Shown here one piece after another: positions 9,661-17,446 of a stretch of DNA of 41,664 bases (the first letter of the stretch is position 1; each line of letters starts with the position of its first letter). Source of the stretch: Bordetella parapertussis (GTDB taxonomy: Bacteria > Pseudomonadota > Gammaproteobacteria > Burkholderiales > SG8-39); contig CAMAXP010000043.1 of the NCBI GenBank assembly GCA_945862265.1, positions 1 to 41,664 on the forward strand. The letters run 5' to 3'. The position numbers were made by a program, and so were the translations under genes. The notes under the pieces were generated by a model. It made no database searches. It was not told where the DNA came from and saw only the letters and a program-made list of their open reading frames with translations.

Positions 9661-10362
9661 TCAGGCCGCGACCGCGGCGTTTTCCGCCAGCGCCGCCATC
9701 ACGCTCGCCACCTTGTGCGCGAGGTGCTCGGCCAGCAGCTTCTTCAGGCGCGCGGCGTCGCGGCGCGCCAGCGCCGCGAGGATCTCCTCGTGCTCGGCCA
9801 CTGCGGCATCCCAGCGCTCCTGGGACAGGTTCGCCATGTAGCGGGCGCGGCGCACGTTGGCATTCAGCTGGCGATAGGTATTGGTGAGCACGGCGTTGCC
9901 GGAGGCCTCGATGATCTTCAGGTGGATGAGCTGGTTGTACCTGAAATATCCGGCGAGTTCACCCCGCGCATGGTGGGCGAGCATTTCGAAGTGCAGCGCC
10001 CGGATCTCGGCGATTTCGGCTTCGCTGGCGTGGGCGCAGGCCAGTTCGCCGGCCAGGCTTTCCAGCGCACCCATCACGGAGAGGGTGTCTGCAATGTTGG
10101 CCGCCTTCAGCGGGGTGACGATGGCCCCCCGGTTGGGGAGCAGTTCGACCAGACCCTCGGTGGCGAGCATCTTGATGGCCTCGCGCAGCGGCGTGCGGGA
10201 GATGCCGAGCTGCTCGCACAGCACGCGCTCGTTCAGCCGGGCGCCAGGCACGAGTTCGCCCTGCACGATGCGGTCGCGCAGCTGGTCGATCACCTCCTCA
10301 TGCAGCGGGCGGCGCTCAATCCGCCGCTCCGCCACGCCTTCCAGAGTCTCTAGGGTTCCCAT
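9661..10362 (-). CDS. GntR-family regulator, FCD (FadR/VanR) subfamily
   Basis: It is a DNA-binding repressor or activator whose ligand is probably a carboxylic acid. The N-terminal winged helix-turn-helix covers residues ~20-85, with PLHEEVIDQLRDRI and GISRTPLREAIKMLATEGLVE. The C-terminal all-helical FCD domain has the metal- or ligand-binding His/Asp pattern (HFEMLAHHARG, FRYNQLIHLKIIEAS, HEEILAAL). Several ATGs (10383, 10371, 10362) precede the domain. I prefer 10362, which has a weak GGA upstream. A TTG at 10410 lies inside the palindrome and is unlikely. It is divergent from the aminotransferase operon and co-directional with the dehydrogenase, so it probably controls both. Confidence 0.88.
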   Translation of the reverse strand: MGTLETLEGVAERRIERRPLHEEVIDQLRDRIVQGELVPGARLNERVLCEQLGISRTPLREAIKMLATEGLVELLPNRGAIVTPLKAANIADTLSVMGALESLAGELACAHASEAEIAEIRALHFEMLAHHARGELAGYFRYNQLIHLKIIEASGNAVLTNTYRQLNANVRRARYMANLSQERWDAAVAEHEEILAALARRDAARLKKLLAEHLAHKVASVMAALAENAAVAA

Positions 10363-10392
10363 GCGGGGCATCCGTGGTTGCATTTGGCTTAA

Positions 10393-10411
10393 TTTGCATA
10401 CATAATACAAA
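10393..10411. promoter_or_regulatory. imperfect palindrome, probable GntR operator
   Basis: TTTGCAT (10393-10399) and ATACAAA (10405-10411) are 7-base arms with one mismatch around a 5-base spacer. The repeat lies in an AT-rich stretch between the divergent GntR and aminotransferase genes. FCD-type regulators commonly bind short AT-rich palindromes in such places. The link to this regulator is inference. Confidence 0.4.
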
Positions 10412-10488
10412 AAAATGCGACGATGCGCAATGCTGCACCCCTTTGCTGCACCCTGCGCTCACTTTTGAATGCAAAACAGGAGACCCCC

Positions 10489-11691
10489 ATGAGCTACCAC
10501 GCCGGCCGCCATTTCCTCCAGATTCCCGGTCCGACCAACGTGCCGGACCGCGTGCTGCGGGCCATCGACTTCCCGACCATGGACCATCGCGGGCCGGATT
10601 TTGCTGCACTGGGCAAGGCCTGCCTCGCCGGCATGAAGAAGGTCTTCCAGACCGAAGCGCATGTAGTGATCTACCCCGCGTCCGGGACCGGGGCTTGGGA
10701 AGCGGCGCTCGTGAACACGCTCTCCGCTGGCGACCGCGTGCTGATGTGCGAAACCGGCCAGTTCGCGGCGCTGTGGCAGAAACTCGCCACGCGCCTCGGC
10801 CTCGTCACGGAATTCCTGCCGGGCGACTGGCGCCACGGCGCCGACTCCGCAGCCATCCAGAAGCGGCTCGCCGAAGACACCGGCCACACCATCAAGGCGG
10901 TCTGCGTGGTGCACAACGAGACCTCCACAGGCGTGACCTCGCGCATCGGCGAAGTGCGCAAGGCCATCGACGCAGCGAAGCACCCGGCCCTCTTCATGGT
11001 GGACACGATCTCGTCGCTTGCCTCGGTCGACTACCGCCACGACGAATGGGGCGTGGACGTCACCGTGGCCGGCTCGCAGAAGGGCCTGATGCTGCCGCCG
11101 GGCCTGTCGTTCAACGCGATCAGCGACAAGGCGCTGGCCGCCTCCAAGGAAGCGAAGCTGCCGCGCTCCTACTGGGCCTGGGACGAGATGCTCGCCAGCG
11201 GCAAGACGGGCTACTTCCCGTACACGCCGGCGACCAACCTGCTGTATGGACTTCGCGAAGCGCTGGACATGCTGTTCGAGGAAGGCCTCGACAACGTGTT
11301 TGCGCGCCACCTGCGCCACGCCGAAGCGACGCGCCGCGCCGTGCGCGCCTGGGGCCTCGAGGTGCTGGCGCTGAACCCGGCCGAGTACTCGCCCGCCCTC
11401 ACCACGGTGATGGTGCCGGCCGGCGCCAACGCCGACGAGGTGCGCCGCGTGATCCTCGAAAACTTCGACATGTCGCTGGGCACGGGCCTGGGCAAACTCG
11501 CCGGCAAGGTGTTCCGCATCGGGCATCTGGGCGACTTCAACGACCTGACGCTGATGGGCACGCTCGCCGGCGTGGAGATGGGACTGGAACTTGCGAAGGT
11601 CCCCCACAAGAAAGGCGGCGTGCAGGCCGCCATGGACTACATCGCCGAGTGCAAGCAGGGAGCTCCCTCCATGCAACGAGCGGCGGCATAA
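10489..11691 (+). CDS. class V aminotransferase, serine/alanine-glyoxylate type
   Basis: It is a PLP-dependent aminotransferase of 400 residues. The N-terminal FLQIPGPTNVPDRVL and the fold pattern are those of serine-glyoxylate and alanine-glyoxylate aminotransferases. Lys198 in GSQKGLMLPPG is the Schiff-base lysine, and HNETSTGV contributes to the active site. Glyoxylate is therefore a likely amino acceptor, converting it to glycine. The start is ATG at 10489 with AGGAG at 10478-10482; the frame is open 22 codons further up without an RBS. It is the first gene of a tight five-gene operon (gaps of 13, 11 and 37 bases, then a 4-base overlap). Confidence 0.9.
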   Translation: MSYHAGRHFLQIPGPTNVPDRVLRAIDFPTMDHRGPDFAALGKACLAGMKKVFQTEAHVVIYPASGTGAWEAALVNTLSAGDRVLMCETGQFAALWQKLATRLGLVTEFLPGDWRHGADSAAIQKRLAEDTGHTIKAVCVVHNETSTGVTSRIGEVRKAIDAAKHPALFMVDTISSLASVDYRHDEWGVDVTVAGSQKGLMLPPGLSFNAISDKALAASKEAKLPRSYWAWDEMLASGKTGYFPYTPATNLLYGLREALDMLFEEGLDNVFARHLRHAEATRRAVRAWGLEVLALNPAEYSPALTTVMVPAGANADEVRRVILENFDMSLGTGLGKLAGKVFRIGHLGDFNDLTLMGTLAGVEMGLELAKVPHKKGGVQAAMDYIAECKQGAPSMQRAAA

Positions 11692-11704
11692 CCGGGGAAA
11701 AGCC

Positions 11705-12670
11705 ATGCGCAAACTATTCAGGGCTGTCGTTGCTGGCCTGCTCGTCGCGAGTACCGCGGTGGCACATGCGCAGTCCTGGCCGTCCAAACCGGTGCGCCTC
11801 GTGGTGCCGTACACCCCGGGAGCAGGCACCGACACGATCTCGCGCATCCTGGCGCAGAAGCTGGGCGACCAACTGGGCCAGCCGGTGGTGGTCGACAACC
11901 GGCCGGGCGCCGGCGGCACGATCGGCACGGAAATCGTCGCGCGCGCCGTGCCGGACGGCTACACGCTGTTGTTCACACCCACCAGCCACGCGATCAATTC
12001 CAACCTCTATCCGAAACTCGGCTACGACACGCTGAAAGACTTTGCGCCGATTTCGGTCGTCGCGTCGCTCCCGGTGGTGCTGGCCGTGGACCCGTCGCTC
12101 AAAGTGCAGTCGGTCAAGGAACTGGTGGCGCTCGCAAAATCGAAACCCGGCGCGTTGAGCATGGCCTCGTCCGGCAACGGGACGGTGTTCCACCTGACGG
12201 GTGAGCTGTTCAAGGATGCCGCCGGAATCAGCATCCTGCACGTTCCGTTCAAGGGCGGCGCCCCCGCGGTGGCGGCGCTGCTCGGCGGACAGGTCAGCAT
12301 GACCTTCGAGACTTCGGTGACGCTGGTGCCACACATCCGCTCCGGCAAGCTGCGGGCGCTCGGCGTGGCAAGCGCCGGGCGTATAGCGCTGCTCCCCGAA
12401 GTGCCCACATTAGGCGAAACGGGCTTCCAGACGATCCTCTCCGAGAACTGGTATGGGCTGTTTGCGCCAGCGGGGACGCCAAAGGAAGTCGTGGCAAAAC
12501 TGTTCGCCGAACTCGACAAGGCCATCCACGCCCCCGACATACGCGAGAAGCTTGCAGCGCAGGGCGCCGAGATCCGCGAGAACACGCCGGAACAAACTGC
12601 GGCATTCCTGAACACCGAAATGGTCAAGTGGGCCAAGGTGATCAAAGCTTCAGGCGCGAGAATCGATTGA
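11705..12670 (+). CDS. Bug/TctC-family tripartite tricarboxylate receptor (1)
   Basis: This 321-residue periplasmic substrate-binding protein has a signal peptide ending at AHAQ (residues 1-~22). It carries the family patterns WPSKPVRLVVPYTPGAGTD and QPVVVDNRPGAGGTIGTE, then YDTLKDFAPIS and HVPFKGGAPA. Family members bind carboxylates or related small acids through the two beta-loop motifs. No TctA/TctB membrane genes are nearby, so the transport partner lies elsewhere or the protein is a sensor. It is the second gene of the aminotransferase operon. The ligand is unknown. Confidence 0.93.
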   Translation: MRKLFRAVVAGLLVASTAVAHAQSWPSKPVRLVVPYTPGAGTDTISRILAQKLGDQLGQPVVVDNRPGAGGTIGTEIVARAVPDGYTLLFTPTSHAINSNLYPKLGYDTLKDFAPISVVASLPVVLAVDPSLKVQSVKELVALAKSKPGALSMASSGNGTVFHLTGELFKDAAGISILHVPFKGGAPAVAALLGGQVSMTFETSVTLVPHIRSGKLRALGVASAGRIALLPEVPTLGETGFQTILSENWYGLFAPAGTPKEVVAKLFAELDKAIHAPDIREKLAAQGAEIRENTPEQTAAFLNTEMVKWAKVIKASGARID

Positions 12671-12681
12671 GGAGGAACGCA

Positions 12682-13467
12682 ATGACGTCAACAGAAAAGA
12701 TCCGCGACAAGGCTTACTACCACCAGCAGACCAGCGAGCGGATGGACAAGCACCTCATGACGCCGCCGTGGTCGCTGCGCGAGAAAGTGGCGCTGTCCTG
12801 CCGCATCCTCGCCGAACAGGGGCACGAATCCGCGCTGGCCGGCCAGCTCACCGCGCGAGCCGACGAGCCAGGCACCTACTGGATGCTCTCGTTCGGCCTG
12901 GGCTTCGAGGAAGCGCAGAAGAGCAACATTGTGCGGGTAGATGACGACCTCAACATCATCGAGGGTGAGGGCATGCCCAATCCCGCAAACCGCTTCCACC
13001 TGTGGATCTACCGCCACCGCCCCGAGGTCAACTCGATCATCCACACGCACCCGCCGTACGTGTCGGCGCTGTCGATGATCGGCGTGCCGCTGAATGCGCC
13101 GCACATGGACACCTCGATGTTCTACGAGGACTGCGCCTGGCTGCCGGAGTATCCGGGCGTGCCGATCGGCGACGAGGAAGGCCGCATCATCCACGAGGCG
13201 CTGGGCACCAAGCGCTCGATCCTGCTCGCGCACCACGGCCAGCTGGCCGCCTGCGGGACGCTCGAGGAGGCCACGATGCTCAGCATCTTCATCGAGCGCG
13301 CGGCGCGGATGCAGCTGCTCGCGAGCGCCGCCGGGACCATCAAGGCGGTGAAGCACGAGTGCATCCAGGAGGCCCACGACTACCGGCTGAAGAAGAAGTA
13401 CGTGGATGGCGTATTCTGCTACTACTCGCGCCGGATCCTCAGGGAGTCGAACGAAGTCCTGGAGTGA
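12682..13467 (+). CDS. class II aldolase/adducin-family protein
   Basis: This 261-residue cytoplasmic protein belongs to the class II aldolase/adducin head family (fuculose- and ribulose-phosphate aldolase relatives). The zinc-binding His pair is visible in IIHTHPPYVSALS (residues ~115-127), and a further His in ILLAHHGQLAACGT (~180-193). Relatives include aldolases, epimerases, decarboxylases and methylthioribulose-phosphate dehydratase, so the reaction is not fixed. GAGGAGG just upstream of ATG 12682 decides the start. Sitting between two Bug receptors in the operon suggests it acts on a compound they bring in. Confidence 0.88.
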   Translation: MTSTEKIRDKAYYHQQTSERMDKHLMTPPWSLREKVALSCRILAEQGHESALAGQLTARADEPGTYWMLSFGLGFEEAQKSNIVRVDDDLNIIEGEGMPNPANRFHLWIYRHRPEVNSIIHTHPPYVSALSMIGVPLNAPHMDTSMFYEDCAWLPEYPGVPIGDEEGRIIHEALGTKRSILLAHHGQLAACGTLEEATMLSIFIERAARMQLLASAAGTIKAVKHECIQEAHDYRLKKKYVDGVFCYYSRRILRESNEVLE

Positions 13468-13504
13468 TCGCGGCGCGGCACATAAAACTAAAATAGGAGG
13501 AGAC

Positions 13505-14482
13505 ATGTTCAGGAAAGTCCTGCTGGCCGCACTTGTGGCCACTTCTACGGCCGCACTGGTTGCGCCCCTGGTGCACGCCCAGTCCTACCCGACAAAGCCG
13601 GTGCGCATGATCGTCGGGTTCCCCCCCGGAGGTGGTACAGACGTAGTCGCGCGCGTGCTCTCGCAGCGCATGTCGGAGATGTACGGCCAGACCTTTGTCG
13701 TGGAAAACCGCGCCGGCGCGACCGGCACGATCGGCGCAGACGTGCTGGCCAAAAGCCCCGCCGATGGCTACACGCTGATGATGGGCCACGCCAACTCGCA
13801 TGCGATCGCACCCAACCTGATGTCGAAATTGCCCTACGACCCGATCAAGGATTTCGCGCCGGTGTCGTATGTGGGCTACGTGCCCAACGTGCTGTCGCTG
13901 CACCCGTCGGTAGCCGCAAAGAGCATGAAGGAGCTGGTCGCACTGCTGAAGAACAACCCGGCCAAGTACACCTATGCTTCCTCCGGCAACGGCAGCTCGC
14001 AGCACCTGTCGGGCGAGATGTTCAAGCTGCTGACCGGCACCAACGTCCTGCACGTTCCCTACAAAGGCAGCGGCGACGCGATCAAGGACCTGATCGCGGG
14101 CACCGTGTCGATGAACTTCGACACCATGCCGCCGGTGCTCGAGCACATCAAGGCCAGCAAGCTCCGCGGCCTGGGCATCTCGACGCCCAAACGCCTCGCC
14201 CAACTGCCGGACGTTCCGACTTTTGCCGAGGAAGGCCTCACCGGCTTCGAGATCCTCAACTGGTACGGCGTGATGGCGCCGGCGGCCACGCCGAAAGACA
14301 TCGTCATGAAGCTCGCCACCGACATGAACAAAGCGATGCGCGAGCCGGAGGTCAAGGCGCGCCTCGAGCAGGTCGGCACGCAGCTGAAGGAGCTCTCGCC
14401 CGACGAGTTCGGCGCCTTCATGCGCGCGGAACTGGCGAAGTACGCCAAGCTCGTCAAGGAAGCGAACATCCGCCTCGAATGA
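13505..14482 (+). CDS. Bug/TctC-family tripartite tricarboxylate receptor (2)
   Basis: This 325-residue periplasmic binding protein has a signal peptide ending near VHAQ (residue ~25). Its motifs are YPTKPVRMIVGFPPGGGTD and FVVENRAGATGTIGAD, then YDPIKDFAPVS. AGGAGG at 13496-13501 precedes the ATG. The stop overlaps the ATG of the enoyl-CoA hydratase gene (ATGA). It is clearly diverged from receptor 1 in the same operon, so the two probably bind different ligands or one is a recent recruit. The ligand is unknown. Confidence 0.93.
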   Translation: MFRKVLLAALVATSTAALVAPLVHAQSYPTKPVRMIVGFPPGGGTDVVARVLSQRMSEMYGQTFVVENRAGATGTIGADVLAKSPADGYTLMMGHANSHAIAPNLMSKLPYDPIKDFAPVSYVGYVPNVLSLHPSVAAKSMKELVALLKNNPAKYTYASSGNGSSQHLSGEMFKLLTGTNVLHVPYKGSGDAIKDLIAGTVSMNFDTMPPVLEHIKASKLRGLGISTPKRLAQLPDVPTFAEEGLTGFEILNWYGVMAPAATPKDIVMKLATDMNKAMREPEVKARLEQVGTQLKELSPDEFGAFMRAELAKYAKLVKEANIRLE

Positions 14483-15258
14483 GCGATACGATCCTGCTCT
14501 TACGGGACGGTGCGGTTGCCACCGTTGTCCTCAACCGCCCGGAAAAGCTCAATGCGCTGACCAAGCCGATGTGGCAGCGCCTCGGCGAGGTATTCGACGA
14601 ATTGTCGGCCGACGACGCGATCCGCTGCATCGTGATCCGCGGCGCGGGGACGAAGTCCTTCGCGCCGGGCAACGACATTTCGGAGTTCGAGAACGAACGC
14701 TCCAACGTCGAACAGGCGCGTGCCTATGGCCGCATCATGCACCGCACGATCGACTCGATCGCCAATTGCCGCCACCCGGTGGTGGCGATGATCCACGGCA
14801 TCTGCGTGGGCGGAGGCCTGGAAATCGCGGGCCTGGCCGACATCCGCATCTGCGGCGAGTCTTCGCGCTTTGGCGCACCGATCAAGAACCTGGGACTGGT
14901 GATGGCCTACGGCGAGATCGGCGCGCTGATCAGTCTCGCGGGCCGTGCTACTGCCATGGAAATCCTGCTGGAAGGCCGTGTGTTCGGCGCCCAGGAAGCC
15001 AAGGATAAGGGCCTCGTCACGCGCGTGGTACCGGATGACAAGGTCGAGGAAGAGACGCTCATGTCGGCGCGCAGCATTGCCGAAGGCGCACCCCTGGTGG
15101 CCCGCTGGCACAAGAAGTTCGCGCGGCGGCTGGCCGACCCGAAGCCGTTGACCGACGCGGAATACGACGAGGGATTCGACTGTTTCGGCACGGAGGACTT
15201 CAGGATCGGCTTTCGGGCCTTTCTCGCCAAGGCGAAGCCGGAGTTCCGGGGACGCTGA
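14479..15258 (+). CDS. enoyl-CoA hydratase/isomerase (crotonase) family protein
   Basis: This 259-residue crotonase-fold enzyme is expected to act on an acyl-CoA thioester in the cytoplasm. The oxyanion-hole segments are recognisable: SFAPGNDISEFENE (residues ~57-70) and ICVGGGLEIAGLADIRI (~110-126). GLVMAYGEIGAL follows. The residue usually providing a second catalytic Glu is not unambiguous, so hydratase, isomerase, hydrolase or decarboxylase activity remains open. It ends the aminotransferase-Bug-aldolase-Bug operon and is translationally coupled to the receptor before it. Confidence 0.88.
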   Translation: MSDTILLLRDGAVATVVLNRPEKLNALTKPMWQRLGEVFDELSADDAIRCIVIRGAGTKSFAPGNDISEFENERSNVEQARAYGRIMHRTIDSIANCRHPVVAMIHGICVGGGLEIAGLADIRICGESSRFGAPIKNLGLVMAYGEIGALISLAGRATAMEILLEGRVFGAQEAKDKGLVTRVVPDDKVEEETLMSARSIAEGAPLVARWHKKFARRLADPKPLTDAEYDEGFDCFGTEDFRIGFRAFLAKAKPEFRGR

Positions 15259-15358
15259 GGCAGGGCGGCCGGCCCCACGGCTCTGTTAAAATTTTGCCGA
15301 GTTGCTTTGCACCCATGCGGCCCCGCTAGAGCCGCTGTCCGAACACCAAGGAGACGCA

Positions 15359-16342
15359 ATGAAAAAAACGCACATTTCACACGCGCTGCAGTTCGTCGCC
15401 GGCCTCGCGCTGGCGGCCGGCAGCACCCTGGTCGCGGCGCAGGCTTGGCCGACCAAAACGGTGACCTTTGTCAACCCGTTCCCGGCCGGCGGCGGGACCG
15501 ACACGTTCGCGCGGCCGATCGCGGCCAGGCTCTCGCAGCAGCTGGGTCACCAGTTCATCATCGAGAATCAGGGGGGAGCCGGCGGCACGGTGGGCGCGGC
15601 GAACGTCTCCAAGCGCGCACCGGACGGCTACAACCTGTTTTTCGGCGCGGTGCACCACACCATAGCAGAAAGCCTGTACACGCGCCTTCCGTACAACCTC
15701 GAGAAGGACTTCGAACCGGTCACGGTCGCGGCCTTCGTCCCGAACGTGGTGTCGATCCACCCGAAGCACGATTTCAAGACGCTGAAGGACCTGATCGCCT
15801 ACGCCAAGGCCAATCCTGGCAGGCTCAATTACGGTTCAGCCGGAAGCGGAACCACCCACCACATGGCCGCGGAACTGTTCAAGACCATAACCGGCACCTT
15901 CATCACGCACATCCCCTATCGCGGCGCCGGCCCGATGATGCTCGACCTGTTGGCCGGCCAGGTGGACATGGCGTTCGATGGCATGGGCACCTCGTCATCG
16001 CAAATCAAGGGTGGCAAGCTGCGCGGCCTGGCCGTGACAAGCGCGCAGCGCAACCCCGTCCTGCCCGACGTACCCACCGTGATCGAAGCCGGCGTACCGG
16101 GCTACGAAGTGCGCACCTGGTACGGCATCTGGGTGCTGAAGGGCACGCCCAAGGACATCAAGGAGAAGCTGTACCAGGAAACCGTGAAGGCCTTGGACCA
16201 GCCCGACCTGAAGAAGATCTGGGCCGAGCAGGGCGCCACGGCCGGCGGCATGTCCCCGGCGGAGATGGAAATACTCGTGCGCGCCGAGATCGTCAAGTGG
16301 GCCAAGGTGGTAAAGGACGCCGGCGCCAAGGTGGACAACTGA
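15359..16342 (+). CDS. Bug/TctC-family tripartite tricarboxylate receptor (3)
   Basis: This 327-residue periplasmic binding protein has a signal peptide ending near VAAQA (residue ~28). Its motifs are WPTKTVTFVNPFPAGGGTD and FIIENQGGAGGTVGAA, then YNLEKDFEPVT. AAGGAGA is placed before ATG 15359. It is separated from the preceding operon by 100 bases, which hold a short AT-rich stretch (GTTAAAATTTT) that may belong to its own promoter. A strong terminator follows, so it is probably a single-gene transcript. The ligand is unknown. Confidence 0.93.
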   Translation: MKKTHISHALQFVAGLALAAGSTLVAAQAWPTKTVTFVNPFPAGGGTDTFARPIAARLSQQLGHQFIIENQGGAGGTVGAANVSKRAPDGYNLFFGAVHHTIAESLYTRLPYNLEKDFEPVTVAAFVPNVVSIHPKHDFKTLKDLIAYAKANPGRLNYGSAGSGTTHHMAAELFKTITGTFITHIPYRGAGPMMLDLLAGQVDMAFDGMGTSSSQIKGGKLRGLAVTSAQRNPVLPDVPTVIEAGVPGYEVRTWYGIWVLKGTPKDIKEKLYQETVKALDQPDLKKIWAEQGATAGGMSPAEMEILVRAEIVKWAKVVKDAGAKVDN

Positions 16343-16367
16343 TCGCAGTACGACCCGGATCGCAGAG

Positions 16368-16395
16368 AAGGCCGCGGATGCTCGCGGCCTTTTTT
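16368..16395 (+). terminator. Rho-independent terminator after Bug receptor 3
   Basis: AAGGCCGCG (16368-16376) and CGCGGCCTT (16383-16391) pair perfectly over a 6-base loop and run into TTTTTT (16390-16395). The hairpin begins 25 bases after the receptor stop codon. Confidence 0.9.
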
Positions 16396-16406
16396 GATTC
16401 GGCAAG

Positions 16407-17123
16407 ATGAGCCCGACACGATCCGGATTCCAACAGGGCCTGCTGCACGCTGCCGGGATCCCGGCGCTGGTCCTCGCTGCCGGGTACGTCGGGTTCGGGG
16501 CCCTCTCCGCGGGCCATGGGCTCTCCTTGGCCGGGACCCTCCTCTCGACGCTGCTGATCTGGGCGCTGCCCGCGCAGCTCATCCTCGTCGAGATGCACAC
16601 GCTCGGCGCCCCGTTCTTCGCGGTCTTCCTCACCGCAGTCCTGTCGGGTGCGCGGTTCCTCCCGATGACGGTGATCCTCGCCCCGCTCCTCTATGAAGCC
16701 CGCAGCCGCCCGCTGCACCAGTACGCCGCCGCGCATTTCATTTCGATGTCCGGCTGGGCGTGGGCAATGGCGCGGTTCCCGGCGATGCCGCCGGAGCGCA
16801 GGCTCGGCTACTTTTTCGGGTTCACTTCCACCCTGATGGCCTCGGCCCTGGCGTCCACCGCGCTGGGCTACCTGGCCGGCGACTTGCTGCCACCGATGGC
16901 GAGGCTCGCCTTCGTGTTCATGAGCCCGATGTATTTCCTGTTGCTGCTCGCCGGCGGACCGAACGATGCCCGCGGCCACCTGGCCATCGCCGCAGGGGCG
17001 GTCGCGGGACCGCTCGCGCATTTCGTGGCGCCGCAGTGGAGCGTTCTGTTTGCCGGTATTGCAGGCGGAACCCTGGCCTACTTCACGCACCGTGCATGGA
17101 AGCGAAGGCAGCTGGCGCGATGA
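16407..17123 (+). CDS. azlC: AzlC-family branched-chain amino acid exporter, large subunit
   Basis: This 238-residue inner-membrane protein has about five to six hydrophobic segments. It carries the AzlC pattern GFGALSAGHGLSLAGTLLST near residues 31-50 and SGARFLPMTVILAP near 87-100. AzlC and AzlD together form a two-component exporter of branched-chain or other hydrophobic amino acids. The ATG lies 12 bases after the terminator T-run. The stop overlaps the azlD start (ATGA), as usual for this pair. The transported compound is not known here. Confidence 0.88.
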   Translation: MSPTRSGFQQGLLHAAGIPALVLAAGYVGFGALSAGHGLSLAGTLLSTLLIWALPAQLILVEMHTLGAPFFAVFLTAVLSGARFLPMTVILAPLLYEARSRPLHQYAAAHFISMSGWAWAMARFPAMPPERRLGYFFGFTSTLMASALASTALGYLAGDLLPPMARLAFVFMSPMYFLLLLAGGPNDARGHLAIAAGAVAGPLAHFVAPQWSVLFAGIAGGTLAYFTHRAWKRRQLAR

Positions 17124-17446
17124 GCGACTACACGCTGATCGTCGTCGCCTGCGGACTCGGGACCTACCTGTGGCGCGGCCTGGGTGTGGCGCTGTCGGCG
17201 CGCATCCGCCCCGAAAGCGAACTGTTCGCCTGGATCGGCTGCGTGGCCTACGCCATGCTCGCCGGGCTGATCAGCCGCGTGATCCTGATGCCGTCGGGGT
17301 CGCTCGAGGACACGGCCCTGTGGCAGCGGCTGGCGGCGACGGGATTCGCGCTCGTCGCCTACCTGCTCCTCACCAGGAAGAACCTCTTTGCCGGCGTCAT
17401 CGCCAGTGCTGCGGCGATGTACGTCGTTCTCCGGCTTTCCGCTTAG
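17120..17446 (+). CDS. azlD: AzlD-family small exporter subunit
   Basis: This 108-residue protein has four predicted membrane segments. YLWRGLGVAL at residues ~16-25 and FAWIGCVAYAMLAGL match the usual AzlD layout. It is the partner of AzlC in the preceding overlapping gene. The final bases overlap the stop of the convergent CoA-transferase gene. Confidence 0.86.
   Translation: MSDYTLIVVACGLGTYLWRGLGVALSARIRPESELFAWIGCVAYAMLAGLISRVILMPSGSLEDTALWQRLAATGFALVAYLLLTRKNLFAGVIASAAAMYVVLRLSA

Noticed and set aside
7050..9887. A 945-codon open frame on the plus strand opposite the YdiJ-like gene
   Set aside because: It is an antisense shadow produced by high GC codon usage. Its translation is His/Arg/Ala-rich with no domain, while the minus strand has a complete recognised protein.
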